DNA of 8,740 bases from Desulfovibrio sp. (lineage in GTDB: Bacteria; Desulfobacterota; Desulfovibrionia; Desulfovibrionales; Desulfovibrionaceae), in contig JAAUYY010000027.1 of assembly GCA_014804865.1 (NCBI GenBank), forward strand, positions 1 through 8,740, in the 5' to 3' direction. This document shows positions 1-7,586 of the stretch, in pieces. Numbering within the stretch: position 1 is the stretch's first letter; the number at the start of each line of letters is the position of its first letter. The notes beneath the pieces were generated by a model. That model saw only the letters and a list, made by a program, of their open reading frames with translations, was not told the DNA's origin and did not search any database. Position numbers and translations under genes: made by a program.

Positions 1-594
1 ATACTTTTTCTTATATACCTGTTTTTTGAAGCCAGAAAAAAATCGAGTCGCGTCGCGCTCGCCGTATCCGCTGAAAAGAAGGCGATAGCGGAAGACTCCG
101 GGATGACGGCCATCCTTGGCGTCTTTTCTCCCGATTTGCAGACGATGGTCGTTATTGGGGCTTCCGAAGAAAAAGGACTCTTTTATTACAGGATGTTGAA
201 GCAGACCAAGATTATCAACAAGAGCCGGATAAACCTCGCGAACCTGGCGCGCATAGATTTCATGATCAATGGAAAGCCTCGCGAAATTTCCGAGAACTCC
301 GAACAGCTTACGCTGTCCTTGCGAGCGACGGAAATCGCGGACAATACCGTCGCCTCAATCTCGCACGAAGAATTGAAAAGCGTCCAGAGGGCCGCTTTGA
401 GAATCGTTTTCTACGGCGACAGCGGCGCGGAAAAGACGCTCGATATCACAGTGTTCCGGCATAATGACGAAAAACAGAAATTCGAAAGGGTGCAACTTTT
501 AAAGTCCGCGGCCTGGTGGACGGCCTACTTGCGTATGTGCTCTCGCAAAACGCGACAAATACGAGCCTCTCTGGAACCGGAAAATATCGAATAA
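1..594 (+). CDS. Unrecognised membrane-anchored protein, 5'-truncated by window edge
   Basis: The reading frame is open from base 1 to the TAA at 592-594 and gives 197 residues. The first nine residues (ILFLIYLFF) look like the end of a transmembrane helix. They are followed by EARKKSSR, whose positive charges suggest the following soluble part is cytoplasmic. The remainder is a mixed hydrophilic domain of about 180 residues with beta-rich stretches (TAILGVFSPDLQTMVVIG, LRIVFYGDSG) and a basic tail. I do not recognise the family and propose no function. An ATG at 103 could be read as the start, but the 34 open codons before it look like real protein, so I treat the gene as partial. No clear terminator follows. 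It reads in the same direction as the pump operon but is separated from it by about 320 bases, so it is probably a separate unit. Confidence 0.6.
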   Translation: MLFLIYLFFEARKKSSRVALAVSAEKKAIAEDSGMTAILGVFSPDLQTMVVIGASEEKGLFYYRMLKQTKIINKSRINLANLARIDFMINGKPREISENSEQLTLSLRATEIADNTVASISHEELKSVQRAALRIVFYGDSGAEKTLDITVFRHNDEKQKFERVQLLKSAAWWTAYLRMCSRKTRQIRASLEPENIE

Positions 595-773
595 ATTTTG
601 TTTAATAATTTCAATGACTTGCTTCATCATATATCGTCCTATCAACCTATTGAAATATATGAATATCCGCCGACATTGCTTTTCTCGATTCCTTTTCGCT
701 TTATATTGCAATAGTTAAGAAATAGTTTTAAAGAAAGTAGCTCAATAATTTAAGCTCTTTTCAAAAACCGCGG

Positions 774-802
774 GACGCGCGTCTCTAAACTCATATTATA
801 TG
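774..802. promoter_or_regulatory. Two adjacent dyads, possible operator
   Basis: GACGCGCGTC at 774-783 is a perfect 10-bp palindrome. Nine bases later, CATAT-T-ATATG at 792-802 is an inverted repeat that contains the -10-like TATTAT (794-799). Symmetric sites around a candidate -10 would suit a dimeric repressor such as the TetR or MarR proteins that often control RND pumps. That role is inference: no regulator gene is present in the window and the promoter itself is unproven. Confidence 0.3.
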
Positions 803-822
803 ACGCCGACTCGCCGTATATC

Positions 823-892
823 CAGTCGTTAGCCTCAAACCGGGACAGTACAATCCCGAGAGCGAACGACTGTCACCCGCGCATGGGCGCGG
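823..892 (+). promoter_or_regulatory. Structured 5' leader: nested hairpin plus GC-rich hairpin
   Basis: CAGTCGTT (823-830) pairs perfectly with AACGACTG (865-872). Inside this 8-bp stem, CGGGA (841-845) pairs with TCCCG (854-858). Immediately after it, CCGCGC (877-882) and GCGCGG (887-892) form a 6-bp GC stem with a 4-base loop. Alternative pairings exist: CGACT (807-811) with AGTCG (824-828), and GACAGT (844-849) with ACTGTC (869-874). The leader could therefore switch between folds. The second hairpin ends about 11 bases before the GGAG that serves the adaptor gene. A role in transcript stability, attenuation or translation control is inference. Confidence 0.35.
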
Positions 893-913
893 AAGCGCGC
901 GATGGAGACACGC

Positions 914-2104
914 ATGAAAATCAAATATTTTTTACCCCTTTTTTTACTGTCCCTTATCGTATTGTGCGCGTGCGAAAAGAAGGAAGGCGGAGGCCAACAG
1001 GCCATGCTTCCTCCCGTCGCGATTTATGACGTCGAAAAGGCCGACGTTCCCTGGGATTCGGAATATCAGGCGCAAGCGTCAGGCTCGCGATCCGTCGAAG
1101 TTCGCTCGCGCGTCGAGGCGATTATCGAAAAACGCCTTTACCACGAAGGAGATTTCGTAAAAGAAGGCCAGTTGTTATTCCAGCTCGAGCGCGATCAATA
1201 CGAAGCCAGGATGGAACAGGCTCAAGCCCAATACGTAAACGCCGAAAGGGAATGGAAAAGGGTGCGCCCGCTCTATGAAAAGAACGCAGTCTCCCAGAGA
1301 GAGCGCGATTCCGCCAGAGCCGCCTATGAGTCCGCCAAGGCCGAATTAAGACAGGCGCAAATAAATCTCGATTATTGTCAGGTAACTTCGCCCGTTTCCG
1401 GCTATAGCAGCAAGGAAAACTTCACTCCCGGCAACCTGGTCAGCAATAATTCGTTGCTGACCTATGTCAATCAGACGGAGCCGATGTATATCGATTTCTC
1501 CATAGCGGCGCCGGAACGCATGGCCAGGGAAATTCTCGCCTCGCAGGGTCGTCTGCAATTTCCTCCCGAGAACAGATACAAGGCGAAACTCAGGTTGCTG
1601 GACGGCAGGATGTACGACGGCGAGGGCGAGGTAACATTCATAGATAGCAAGGTGCAACCGACGACCGGCGTAATTCAGGCGAGAGCCGTTTTCGCCAACG
1701 ACAATGGCGTAATCATGCCGGGCCAATACGTGCGCGTGTATATGTCCGGCGACGTGCTAAAAGACGCTATTCTCATTCCGCAACAGTGCGTAATTCATAC
1801 GCAACAGGGCTCTTCGGTGATGACAGTGGACAAGGACGACGTAGTGTCCATCCAGCCAATCGTCGTAGCCGCGACAGTGGGCGATCGCTATTTAATCACC
1901 GAGGGACTTGAAGGCGGCGAGAGAGTTATCAGCGAAGGCATTATCAAGGCGCGTCCGGGCGCAAAAGTAAGGATTATGCCAGCGAAGGAAGAATTGCATA
2001 TGCCCGACCAGACGCCGAAACAAAACGAACAGGCTGAAAAGACGCCCGACGCCGCGGCGCCCGATCAATCGGTCGCGGAAAAACCGGCTTCCGAATCAAA
2101 GTAG
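914..2104 (+). CDS. RND efflux periplasmic adaptor (membrane fusion) lipoprotein, AcrA/MexA/MexE-type
   Basis: This 396-residue protein bridges the RND permease and the outer-membrane factor in the periplasm. I chose ATG 914 because GGAG at 904-907 lies 6 bases upstream; ATG 902 would add four residues and has a poorer site. A signal peptide (MKIKYFLPLFLL...) ends in the lipobox-like LCAC, with C20 as the likely lipidated residue. The first lipoyl half is about residues 60-95. An alpha-helical hairpin of about 96-158 carries R116-x3-L120-x6-S127, matching the RLS motif by which family members contact TolC-like tips. The second lipoyl half follows (TSPVSGY, about 160-190), then beta-barrel and membrane-proximal domains to about 365. 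The last 30 residues are a Pro/Ala/Lys/Glu-rich tail that is probably disordered. The length is normal for the family. It is the first gene of the operon; its TAG lies 7 bases before the permease start. Confidence 0.95.
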   Translation: MKIKYFLPLFLLSLIVLCACEKKEGGGQQAMLPPVAIYDVEKADVPWDSEYQAQASGSRSVEVRSRVEAIIEKRLYHEGDFVKEGQLLFQLERDQYEARMEQAQAQYVNAEREWKRVRPLYEKNAVSQRERDSARAAYESAKAELRQAQINLDYCQVTSPVSGYSSKENFTPGNLVSNNSLLTYVNQTEPMYIDFSIAAPERMAREILASQGRLQFPPENRYKAKLRLLDGRMYDGEGEVTFIDSKVQPTTGVIQARAVFANDNGVIMPGQYVRVYMSGDVLKDAILIPQQCVIHTQQGSSVMTVDKDDVVSIQPIVVAATVGDRYLITEGLEGGERVISEGIIKARPGAKVRIMPAKEELHMPDQTPKQNEQAEKTPDAAAPDQSVAEKPASESK

Positions 2105-2111
2105 GTGAACG

Positions 2112-5100
2112 ATGGCGATTACAGATAAACCAAACGTATTTTTGCGGCGACCGATTCTTTCGGCGGTAATCTCCATAGTGATAACCCTCGTTGGCGCGCT
2201 GGCGATCCTCGGTTTGCCTATCGCCCAATATCCCGATCTCGTTCCTCCTACGGTCAACGTGTCCGCGACCTACCCGGGAGCTTCGGCCGAAACCATATCG
2301 TCCACTGTTCTCGCGCCGCTCGAGGTCAATATCAACGGCGTCGAGAATATGCTTTATATGACTTCCACGGCGGCTTCAGGCTCCGGCACTGGCCAGATTC
2401 AGGTTACATTCTACCTGGGCACGGATCCGGACATGGCCATGGTTAACGTAAACAACAAGGTAAACCTGGCGCAGACGCAACTTCCTGAGGAAGTGCGTCG
2501 GCAAGGCGTATCGGTTACCAAGCGCTCTCCCGCCGTTTTACAGTTTTTCTGCGTCTATTCGCCAGACGGACGCTATGACGAAGTCGCGCTCGCCAACTGG
2601 ATGAAGATCAACATGGTCGACGAGCTCAAACGCGTCACCGGCGTCGGCGACTGCACAGTATTTGGCAGTCGCGACTATTCCATGCGCGTCTGGCTCCAGC
2701 CGGACAAGCTCGCAAAATACGGCGTTACCATCAACGAGGTGTCCGCCGCCATTCAGGATCAGAACTCGCAGTTCGCTCCCGGTCGTCTGGGCGCGATGCC
2801 AGTCGTCAAGGGAACGCGACTCGACTGGCAAATTGATACGCTCGGTCGCCTTGTAACGCCGGAGCAATTCGGAGAAATCATTGTGCGAACGGGGCCGGAC
2901 AGCGCCATGTTGCGCCTGAAAGATCTTGCGCGCATCGAGCTGGGCGGCCAGGATTATAGCGTCGGCTCCAATTTTAACGGCTCGCCGGCTTCCATGGGCG
3001 CCGTCTATCTCCTGCCTGGAGCCAACGCTATCGCCACAGGCGACCGCGTAGTGCGACGTCTCAAGGAGATAGGAGAAACGATGCCTGACGGCATGGCTTA
3101 TTCCATCGTCGTCGATACAAACGACTTCGTTATGGAATCAATTCACGAAGTCGTGCAAACGCTCTTCGAAGCGCTTCTGCTCGTTATGGCAGTCGTTTAT
3201 GTCTTTTTGCAGAATTGGCGCGCCACCCTCATCCCCTGTATAGCGGTGCCCATTTCGATCATTGGCACATTCGCGGGCCTGTACGCCTTGAGTTTTTCGA
3301 TCAACACGCTCACCCTCTTCGCGCTCGTCCTTTGCATCGGACTGGTTGTCGACGACGCCATCGTGGTGCTTGAAAACGTGGAGAGAATTATCGACGACGA
3401 GCATTTGTCGCCTCTGGAAGCAACCGCGAAGGGCATGAACGAGATTACCCCCGCCGTCGTCGGCATTGTGTTCTGTCTCTGCTCCGTGTTTATTCCAATC
3501 GCCTTCATCGGCGGCCTGGCCGGACAGATGTATAAACAGTTCGCAATCACAATCGCCATCTCGGTTACCCTTTCGGGCATAGTGGCCCTTACCCTGACTC
3601 CGGCGCTGTGCGCTCTGCTCCTTAAAGAGAGAGCGCCAAATTATCAACCGCCAAGGGTTTTCCGCTGGTTCGATTACGGCTTCGGCAAGGTAACGCACTG
3701 GTACCTTCGTTGCGTGCGCTGGGTTAAAAACAACGCCTGGAAATCGATGGCCCTGGTCGCGATCATGTGCGTGGGTATCTGGTATCTCTTCAAGGTGTTG
3801 CCCGGCGGCCTGGTTCCGAACGAGGATCAGGGATATATCCTGGGCATGGGCATACTCGACGACGGCGCGTCCCTGAACCGCACAATGGCTGTGGGCGAAG
3901 TTCTGTACGACTATGGTCATAAAATCCCCATCGTGAAAAACCTGGCGAATATTAATGGCATAGACATTACCACAGGCGCGGTAAAGAGCAATTACACAAC
4001 ATTCTTCGCCACGCTGATTCCCTGGAAAGATAGAAGCGGTCCATCTTCCACTCCAGAATACCTTTCAAAGGCGATGATGGGCGTCACCATGATGCAACCG
4101 GAAGCCGCGGTGCTCGGCTTTACTCCGCCCCCTATCAGCGGCATGAGCACGACCGGCGGCTTCGAAGGTTATCTTCAGATGCGCGGGAACGGAACGCTTA
4201 ACGATCTCGAGAGACAGGCCTCCGCTTTCGTAACCGAAGCCATGAGCGTCGATTCCGCCGGACAGAGAAAGTATCCGGCCATAGGCAGTCTCCAGAATCT
4301 GTTTTCCACGGGGTCGCCGCAACTTTACGCGAACCTAGACCGCGATCGTTGCAAGGATATGGGCATCAACGTATCCGACGTATTCACGGCCATGAGCGGC
4401 GTCTTTGGCGGTCTTTATGTTAACGACTTCAACTACATGGGACGCACATTCCAGGTTCGTTTGCAATCGGAATCGCAATATCGCATGTTGCCCGAAGATC
4501 TCTCCGACGTTTACGTCGCGAACAACAAAGGCGAGATGGTGCCCTTAACCGCCATCATGACACTGGAACGTCGCACAGCTCCGCAGGTTGTGGAACGATA
4601 TAATGTTTTCCCCGCCGCCCATATTATGGGAAATCCAGCCGACGGCTACTCGTCAGGTCAGGCGCTCGACGCCATGGAAGCCGTCGCGAAAACTCTTCCC
4701 GCCGACTACGCTCTTGGCTGGGTTGGCTCCGCCTTGCAGGAAAAACTGGCGAAATCCGACAGTAGCATGATCTTCGCCCTGGCTCTCGTAATGGTCTTCC
4801 TGATTCTCGCGGCGCAGTACGAATCTTGGTCTTTGCCAATTTCGGTATTGACCGCAGTTCCCTTCGGCGTATTTGGCGCGCTTCTCGCGACCTATCTGCG
4901 CGGTCTTGAAAACGACGTGTATTTTCAGGTCGCCCTGGTTACAATTATCGGCCTTTCCGCGAAGAACGCCATTCTTATTGTCGAGTTCGCGGTTGAGGCC
5001 TGGCGCAACGGGCGCAGTCTGGATGTCGCGTCCATGTTCGCCGCGCGCGTTCGCTTCCGGCCAATTATCATGACTTCGCTGGCTTTTATCCTGGGCACGC

Positions 5101-5309
5101 TTCCACTGGCGATAAGCACTGGCGCTGGCGCCAACAGCCGTCACGCCATTGGCACCGCCGTCGTCGGCGGAATGCTGGCGGCGACAATTTTCGCGCCGAT
5201 ATTTGTGCCCTTCTTTTTCAAGGTAATCGCGCAACTGGCTCTTAAATTGCGCGGCAAGAAAGACCCCAACGCAGGAAAACCCGCCGACGAGGAGGTGGAG
5301 GAATTATGA
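2112..5309 (+). CDS. RND multidrug efflux permease (HAE1 family, AcrB/MexB/MexF-type)
   Basis: This 1065-residue inner-membrane proton/substrate antiporter has the usual HAE1 length. TM1 is at about 13-33 (ILSAVISIVITLVGALAILG). Two large periplasmic loops separate TM1 from TM2 (about 352-370) and TM7 (about 545-562) from TM8 (about 885-903). The proton-relay residues are present: D414 and D415 in TM4 (GLVVDDAIVVLENVERI), K951 in TM10 (SAKNAILIVEFA) and R983 before TM11 (RFRPIIMTSLAF), matching AcrB D407, D408, K940 and R971. In the drug-binding region F184 aligns with AcrB F178, but V142 replaces F136. The switch loop reads NGIDI (615-619) where AcrB has NGFGF. From memory of the family, several stretches look closer to MexF than to AcrB. 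The start has a TAGGTGA ribosome site overlapping the adaptor's stop. The substrate cannot be read from sequence. Confidence 0.96.
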   Translation: MAITDKPNVFLRRPILSAVISIVITLVGALAILGLPIAQYPDLVPPTVNVSATYPGASAETISSTVLAPLEVNINGVENMLYMTSTAASGSGTGQIQVTFYLGTDPDMAMVNVNNKVNLAQTQLPEEVRRQGVSVTKRSPAVLQFFCVYSPDGRYDEVALANWMKINMVDELKRVTGVGDCTVFGSRDYSMRVWLQPDKLAKYGVTINEVSAAIQDQNSQFAPGRLGAMPVVKGTRLDWQIDTLGRLVTPEQFGEIIVRTGPDSAMLRLKDLARIELGGQDYSVGSNFNGSPASMGAVYLLPGANAIATGDRVVRRLKEIGETMPDGMAYSIVVDTNDFVMESIHEVVQTLFEALLLVMAVVYVFLQNWRATLIPCIAVPISIIGTFAGLYALSFSINTLTLFALVLCIGLVVDDAIVVLENVERIIDDEHLSPLEATAKGMNEITPAVVGIVFCLCSVFIPIAFIGGLAGQMYKQFAITIAISVTLSGIVALTLTPALCALLLKERAPNYQPPRVFRWFDYGFGKVTHWYLRCVRWVKNNAWKSMALVAIMCVGIWYLFKVLPGGLVPNEDQGYILGMGILDDGASLNRTMAVGEVLYDYGHKIPIVKNLANINGIDITTGAVKSNYTTFFATLIPWKDRSGPSSTPEYLSKAMMGVTMMQPEAAVLGFTPPPISGMSTTGGFEGYLQMRGNGTLNDLERQASAFVTEAMSVDSAGQRKYPAIGSLQNLFSTGSPQLYANLDRDRCKDMGINVSDVFTAMSGVFGGLYVNDFNYMGRTFQVRLQSESQYRMLPEDLSDVYVANNKGEMVPLTAIMTLERRTAPQVVERYNVFPAAHIMGNPADGYSSGQALDAMEAVAKTLPADYALGWVGSALQEKLAKSDSSMIFALALVMVFLILAAQYESWSLPISVLTAVPFGVFGALLATYLRGLENDVYFQVALVTIIGLSAKNAILIVEFAVEAWRNGRSLDVASMFAARVRFRPIIMTSLAFILGTLPLAISTGAGANSRHAIGTAVVGGMLAATIFAPIFVPFFFKVIAQLALKLRGKKDPNAGKPADEEVEEL

Positions 5310-6823
5310 GGACTGGTTCAGCGGGATTGATTTTTGCCGTCATTTTCCTCGCGTTCGGACTCAATGGATGCTCTTTCGCGCCGAACTATCAACGTCCGGA
5401 TATGGAGCTTCCCAAAGAGTGGCGCAAGATCGATATTGGCCAAACGCCGCTCAATATGGATTGGTGGACACGATTTGACGATCCGACCCTTACGGCGCTT
5501 ATAGACGCCGCGCTTCTGCATAATCAGGATCTCGCCGAATCCCTGGCGAGAATCGACTCCGCCGCCGCCCAGGTTGGCGTCGCGACCGCGTCTTTATTTC
5601 CTAGCGTAACCGGCTCCGGCTCGGCGGCGGCCAATGGCGCGTCGGAAAAGACGGCGAACACTACTCCGTTTAACCAGAGCGGACTCTCCCGCTCCACGAC
5701 CAATTATCAGGGCGCGCTGAACGCTTCATGGGAACTGGATCTATGGGGCAAATTTCGCAATAACCGCACAATGTTAAGCGATGTCCTGATGAATACCATT
5801 GTAGGATACGAAGGCTTGCGCCTTACGGTCGCGGCGCAAACCGCTCAAGCCTATTTCGCTCTCCTCGCCCTGGATATGCAACTTGAAACGGCTCGACGCA
5901 CATTAAAAACAAGGCAGGAAGCCTTCGGAATATACACCAGCCGCTATGAACAGGGCGACATCACGGAGCTTGACTGGCAGAGAGCCAGAGCGGAAGTGGA
6001 AACAGCCCGAGCCCAGGTGCATACCAGCACCATAGGCGTGGATCAGGCGGAATCGGCTCTCGCTGTGCTGATCGGCAGATCGCCCAACGACATCATTAAC
6101 AAGGATATGCCCAGGGGCAAGTCTATCGATCGCATACCCGCGCCTCCGGTCTTGCCCGAAGGCCTCCCAAGCGAACTTTTAATGCGCAGACCCGATATCC
6201 GCGCCGCGGAATACTTGATCATGGCCTACAACGCGAATATCGGCGCGGCGCGCGCCGAATTTTTCCCATCCATCTCATTGACCGCCATGATGGGCACTAT
6301 CAGCGCGGCTGTGGCCAACCTCTTTACCGGCCCTGCGGGCGCCTGGAGTTACGGCGTTTCAGGAACGCTTCCCATTCTCGACTTTGGAAAAAACTGGTAT
6401 AATCTCAAGGACGCCGAAGCCCAGAAACAGGCGGCGATCGCGACCTATCGCAAGACTGTGCAGACCGCCTTCAAAGATATACGCGACGCTCTCACCTCCC
6501 AACGCGAGGCGGGAGCGGTCGTTAATAGCATGAAAATCGAAGTCGACAGTCTTCGTCGCGCCACAGAGCTCGCCCGCCTCCAATGGGATAACGGCTATTC
6601 CGACTATCTGACCGTACTCGACGCGGAACGCCAACTTTTCCAGGCGGAACTAAATTTGGCCACCGCCATGCGCGATCGTTTAGACGCCGCGGTAAGCGTC
6701 TGCCTCGCTCTCGGCGGCGGCTGGAAAGACAGCGGAATTACCCCGCAATTTCCCATTGTCGACACTTCGGAACTCGTGCGCTCGGAGAACGGCCCGCGAC
6801 CGGCCCCAACCGCCCAACCGTAA
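5306..6823 (+). CDS. Outer-membrane efflux factor lipoprotein (TolC/OprM/NodT family)
   Basis: This 505-residue protein would trimerise into the outer-membrane channel and periplasmic tunnel of the pump. Its ATG overlaps the permease TGA as ATGA (5306-5309), and a very strong GGAGGTGGAGG site at 5291-5301 supports that start. The signal peptide ends in LNGC, with C22 as the lipidated residue, as in OprM and NodT-type channels but unlike TolC itself. After SFAPNYQRPD, a typical OprM-family opening, come two outer-membrane-efflux repeats. Landmarks are WELDLWGKFRN (142-152), RRPDIRAAE (from 294) and the long helices around SYGVSGTLPILDFGKNW. The C-terminal 20 or so residues are Pro- and charge-rich. 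The tight coupling to adaptor and permease shows it is their dedicated channel. Length is normal and no defect is seen. Confidence 0.95.
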   Translation: MRTGSAGLIFAVIFLAFGLNGCSFAPNYQRPDMELPKEWRKIDIGQTPLNMDWWTRFDDPTLTALIDAALLHNQDLAESLARIDSAAAQVGVATASLFPSVTGSGSAAANGASEKTANTTPFNQSGLSRSTTNYQGALNASWELDLWGKFRNNRTMLSDVLMNTIVGYEGLRLTVAAQTAQAYFALLALDMQLETARRTLKTRQEAFGIYTSRYEQGDITELDWQRARAEVETARAQVHTSTIGVDQAESALAVLIGRSPNDIINKDMPRGKSIDRIPAPPVLPEGLPSELLMRRPDIRAAEYLIMAYNANIGAARAEFFPSISLTAMMGTISAAVANLFTGPAGAWSYGVSGTLPILDFGKNWYNLKDAEAQKQAAIATYRKTVQTAFKDIRDALTSQREAGAVVNSMKIEVDSLRRATELARLQWDNGYSDYLTVLDAERQLFQAELNLATAMRDRLDAAVSVCLALGGGWKDSGITPQFPIVDTSELVRSENGPRPAPTAQP

Positions 6824-6841
6824 GCCAGGGCAATCGCGCTA

Positions 6842-7354
6842 ATGTATATACGCTTCGCAATTCTGCTCCTTTTGCTGACCCCGTATTTGGCTGTCGCCAC
6901 GGAGGTAACGTCAAACGATTCCTGGTTCTTCGGACAGTCGATGGAGCGCGGCCAATCTATCTGGAAAAAGGGCGTGGGAGCTTCCGAAATCAAACAGAAG
7001 GCTCTGCCTGAAAAAAATAAAGGCGCGGTCGACACGCGCGCGGGTATCGACAAAGCCGTAAACGAAGCCATAAAAAAAGGTCCGCGAAGCTCAATCGGCA
7101 TGAGCATGAATAATGAAAAGGGTCGATGGAGATCGGCTCCGTCCGCCAATTCGCCCCATATCGATGAGGATCTGGGGCGAGAAAGGAAGCGCGTTTTTCG
7201 CGCCTACGCCGACGTCCAGGGCGGCGACGACTGGAATATAAAAATTGGTCCGGAACTTATCTTAAAAGATGAGCAATATGGAGAATCTAGCGCGGCCTCA
7301 TCCGAGCCTGATTCCGCGCTCGGGCTGGGCATGAAATTCCAGTACGATTTTTAA
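6842..7354 (+). CDS. Small exported protein of unknown function, possible outer-membrane pump accessory
   Basis: I do not recognise this 170-residue protein. It has a clear Sec signal peptide (MYIRFAILLLLLTPYLAVA), with probable cleavage after A19. The mature N-terminal half is hydrophilic and lysine-rich (KQKALPEKNKGAVD) and probably flexible. From about residue 117 the chain looks like three amphipathic beta strands (RVFRAYADVQGG, WNIKIGPELILKD, ALGLGMKFQYDF). It ends in Phe with alternating hydrophobic and aromatic residues, as in the C-terminal signal recognised by the Bam machinery. It starts 18 bases after the channel gene, with only a weak AGGG at about 6827-6830, and precedes the operon terminator, so it is probably co-expressed with the pump at a lower level. 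A role in assembling or stabilising the pump at the outer membrane is inference. It could also be an unrelated small surface protein. Confidence 0.7.
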   Translation: MYIRFAILLLLLTPYLAVATEVTSNDSWFFGQSMERGQSIWKKGVGASEIKQKALPEKNKGAVDTRAGIDKAVNEAIKKGPRSSIGMSMNNEKGRWRSAPSANSPHIDEDLGRERKRVFRAYADVQGGDDWNIKIGPELILKDEQYGESSAASSEPDSALGLGMKFQYDF

Positions 7355-7520
7355 CGCGCGAATCCCCGGAATACCCGCGCTTATGAGCGCCCCTGAGATG
7401 GATCGCGGCTAGAAGATTTTCTAATTTCGCGGACGTATTTTCGAGCGAAAGGAGCGATAAGAAATTTCCTTTCCCGCTCGCTATAACTAATTTTTATATT
7501 CCCGGAAGGTCGCGTTTTAT
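7355..7520. other. Gene-free 3' region with hairpins, before the terminator
   Basis: No gene is visible between the small exported protein and the terminator. GCGCT-TATG-AGCGC at 7377-7390 is a 5-bp hairpin with a 4-base loop. A stronger element at 7442-7480 is listed separately. The first 35 bases are GC-rich and the rest is more AT-rich. Confidence 0.5.
7442..7480 (+). other. Long hairpin of unknown role in the operon's 3' region
   Basis: CGAGCGAAAGGA (7442-7453) pairs with TCCTTT (7467-7472) and CGCTCG (7475-7480), giving 12 base pairs with a 2-base CC bulge and a 13-base loop. It is not directly followed by a T-run, so it is not a standard terminator. It lies about 40 bases ahead of the real terminator. 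It may protect the operon's 3' end or form part of a small RNA ending at 7555; both roles are inference. Confidence 0.35.
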
Positions 7521-7555
7521 ATAAAAAGCGCCGTCGCGATAACGGCGCTTTTTAT
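7521..7555. terminator. Bidirectional intrinsic terminator
   Basis: ATAAAAAGCGCCGT (7521-7534) and ACGGCGCTTTTTAT (7542-7555) are perfect complements around a 7-base loop, a 14-bp stem. The GC core is followed by TTTTT on the plus strand, and the symmetric A-run gives the same on the minus strand. It lies between the convergent efflux operon and tpx and can end both transcripts. Confidence 0.9.
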
Positions 7556-7586
7556 TGATTGAGATATTATGCCAATCGCCAGGCGG

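Larger units (their letters stand above)
595..913 (+). other. Gene-free leader/control region upstream of the efflux operon
   Basis: This stretch of about 320 bases has no credible gene. Its left part (about 595-760) is AT-rich; 601-660 is about 25% GC by count. Its right part is GC-rich and densely folded, with a palindrome at 774-783, a dyad at 792-802, a long inverted repeat at 823-872 and a tight GC hairpin at 877-892. I could not find a convincing paired -35/-10. The best isolated -10-like hexamer is TATTAT at 794-799, which has no good -35 at the right distance. CGGGAC occurs at both 771-776 and 841-846. The promoter for the pump operon presumably lies here. Confidence 0.6.

Noticed and set aside
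499..711. 70-residue minus-strand open frame spanning the end of the first gene and AT-rich DNA
   Set aside because: Half of it is opposite the first gene, and it is basic and low-information with no ribosome site that I could support.
902..913. Adaptor start at ATG 902
   Set aside because: GGAG at 904-907 is ideally spaced for ATG 914, and the shorter form gives a normal lipoprotein signal peptide beginning MKIKYF. The earlier ATG is possible but has a weaker site partly inside a hairpin.
3138..3920. 260-residue minus-strand open frame inside the permease gene
   Set aside because: It lies fully opposite a well-conserved RND gene, has a His/Asp/Gln/Arg-rich composition typical of antisense shadows, and has no family-like motif.
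4653..5234. 193-residue minus-strand open frame inside the permease gene
   Set aside because: It is antisense to the conserved C-terminal membrane half of the permease and its composition is shadow-like.
6604..7149. 181-residue minus-strand open frame across the end of the channel gene and the small exported protein gene
   Set aside because: It overlaps two plus-strand genes in the wrong direction, and the small gene opposite has a proper signal peptide and operon spacing.
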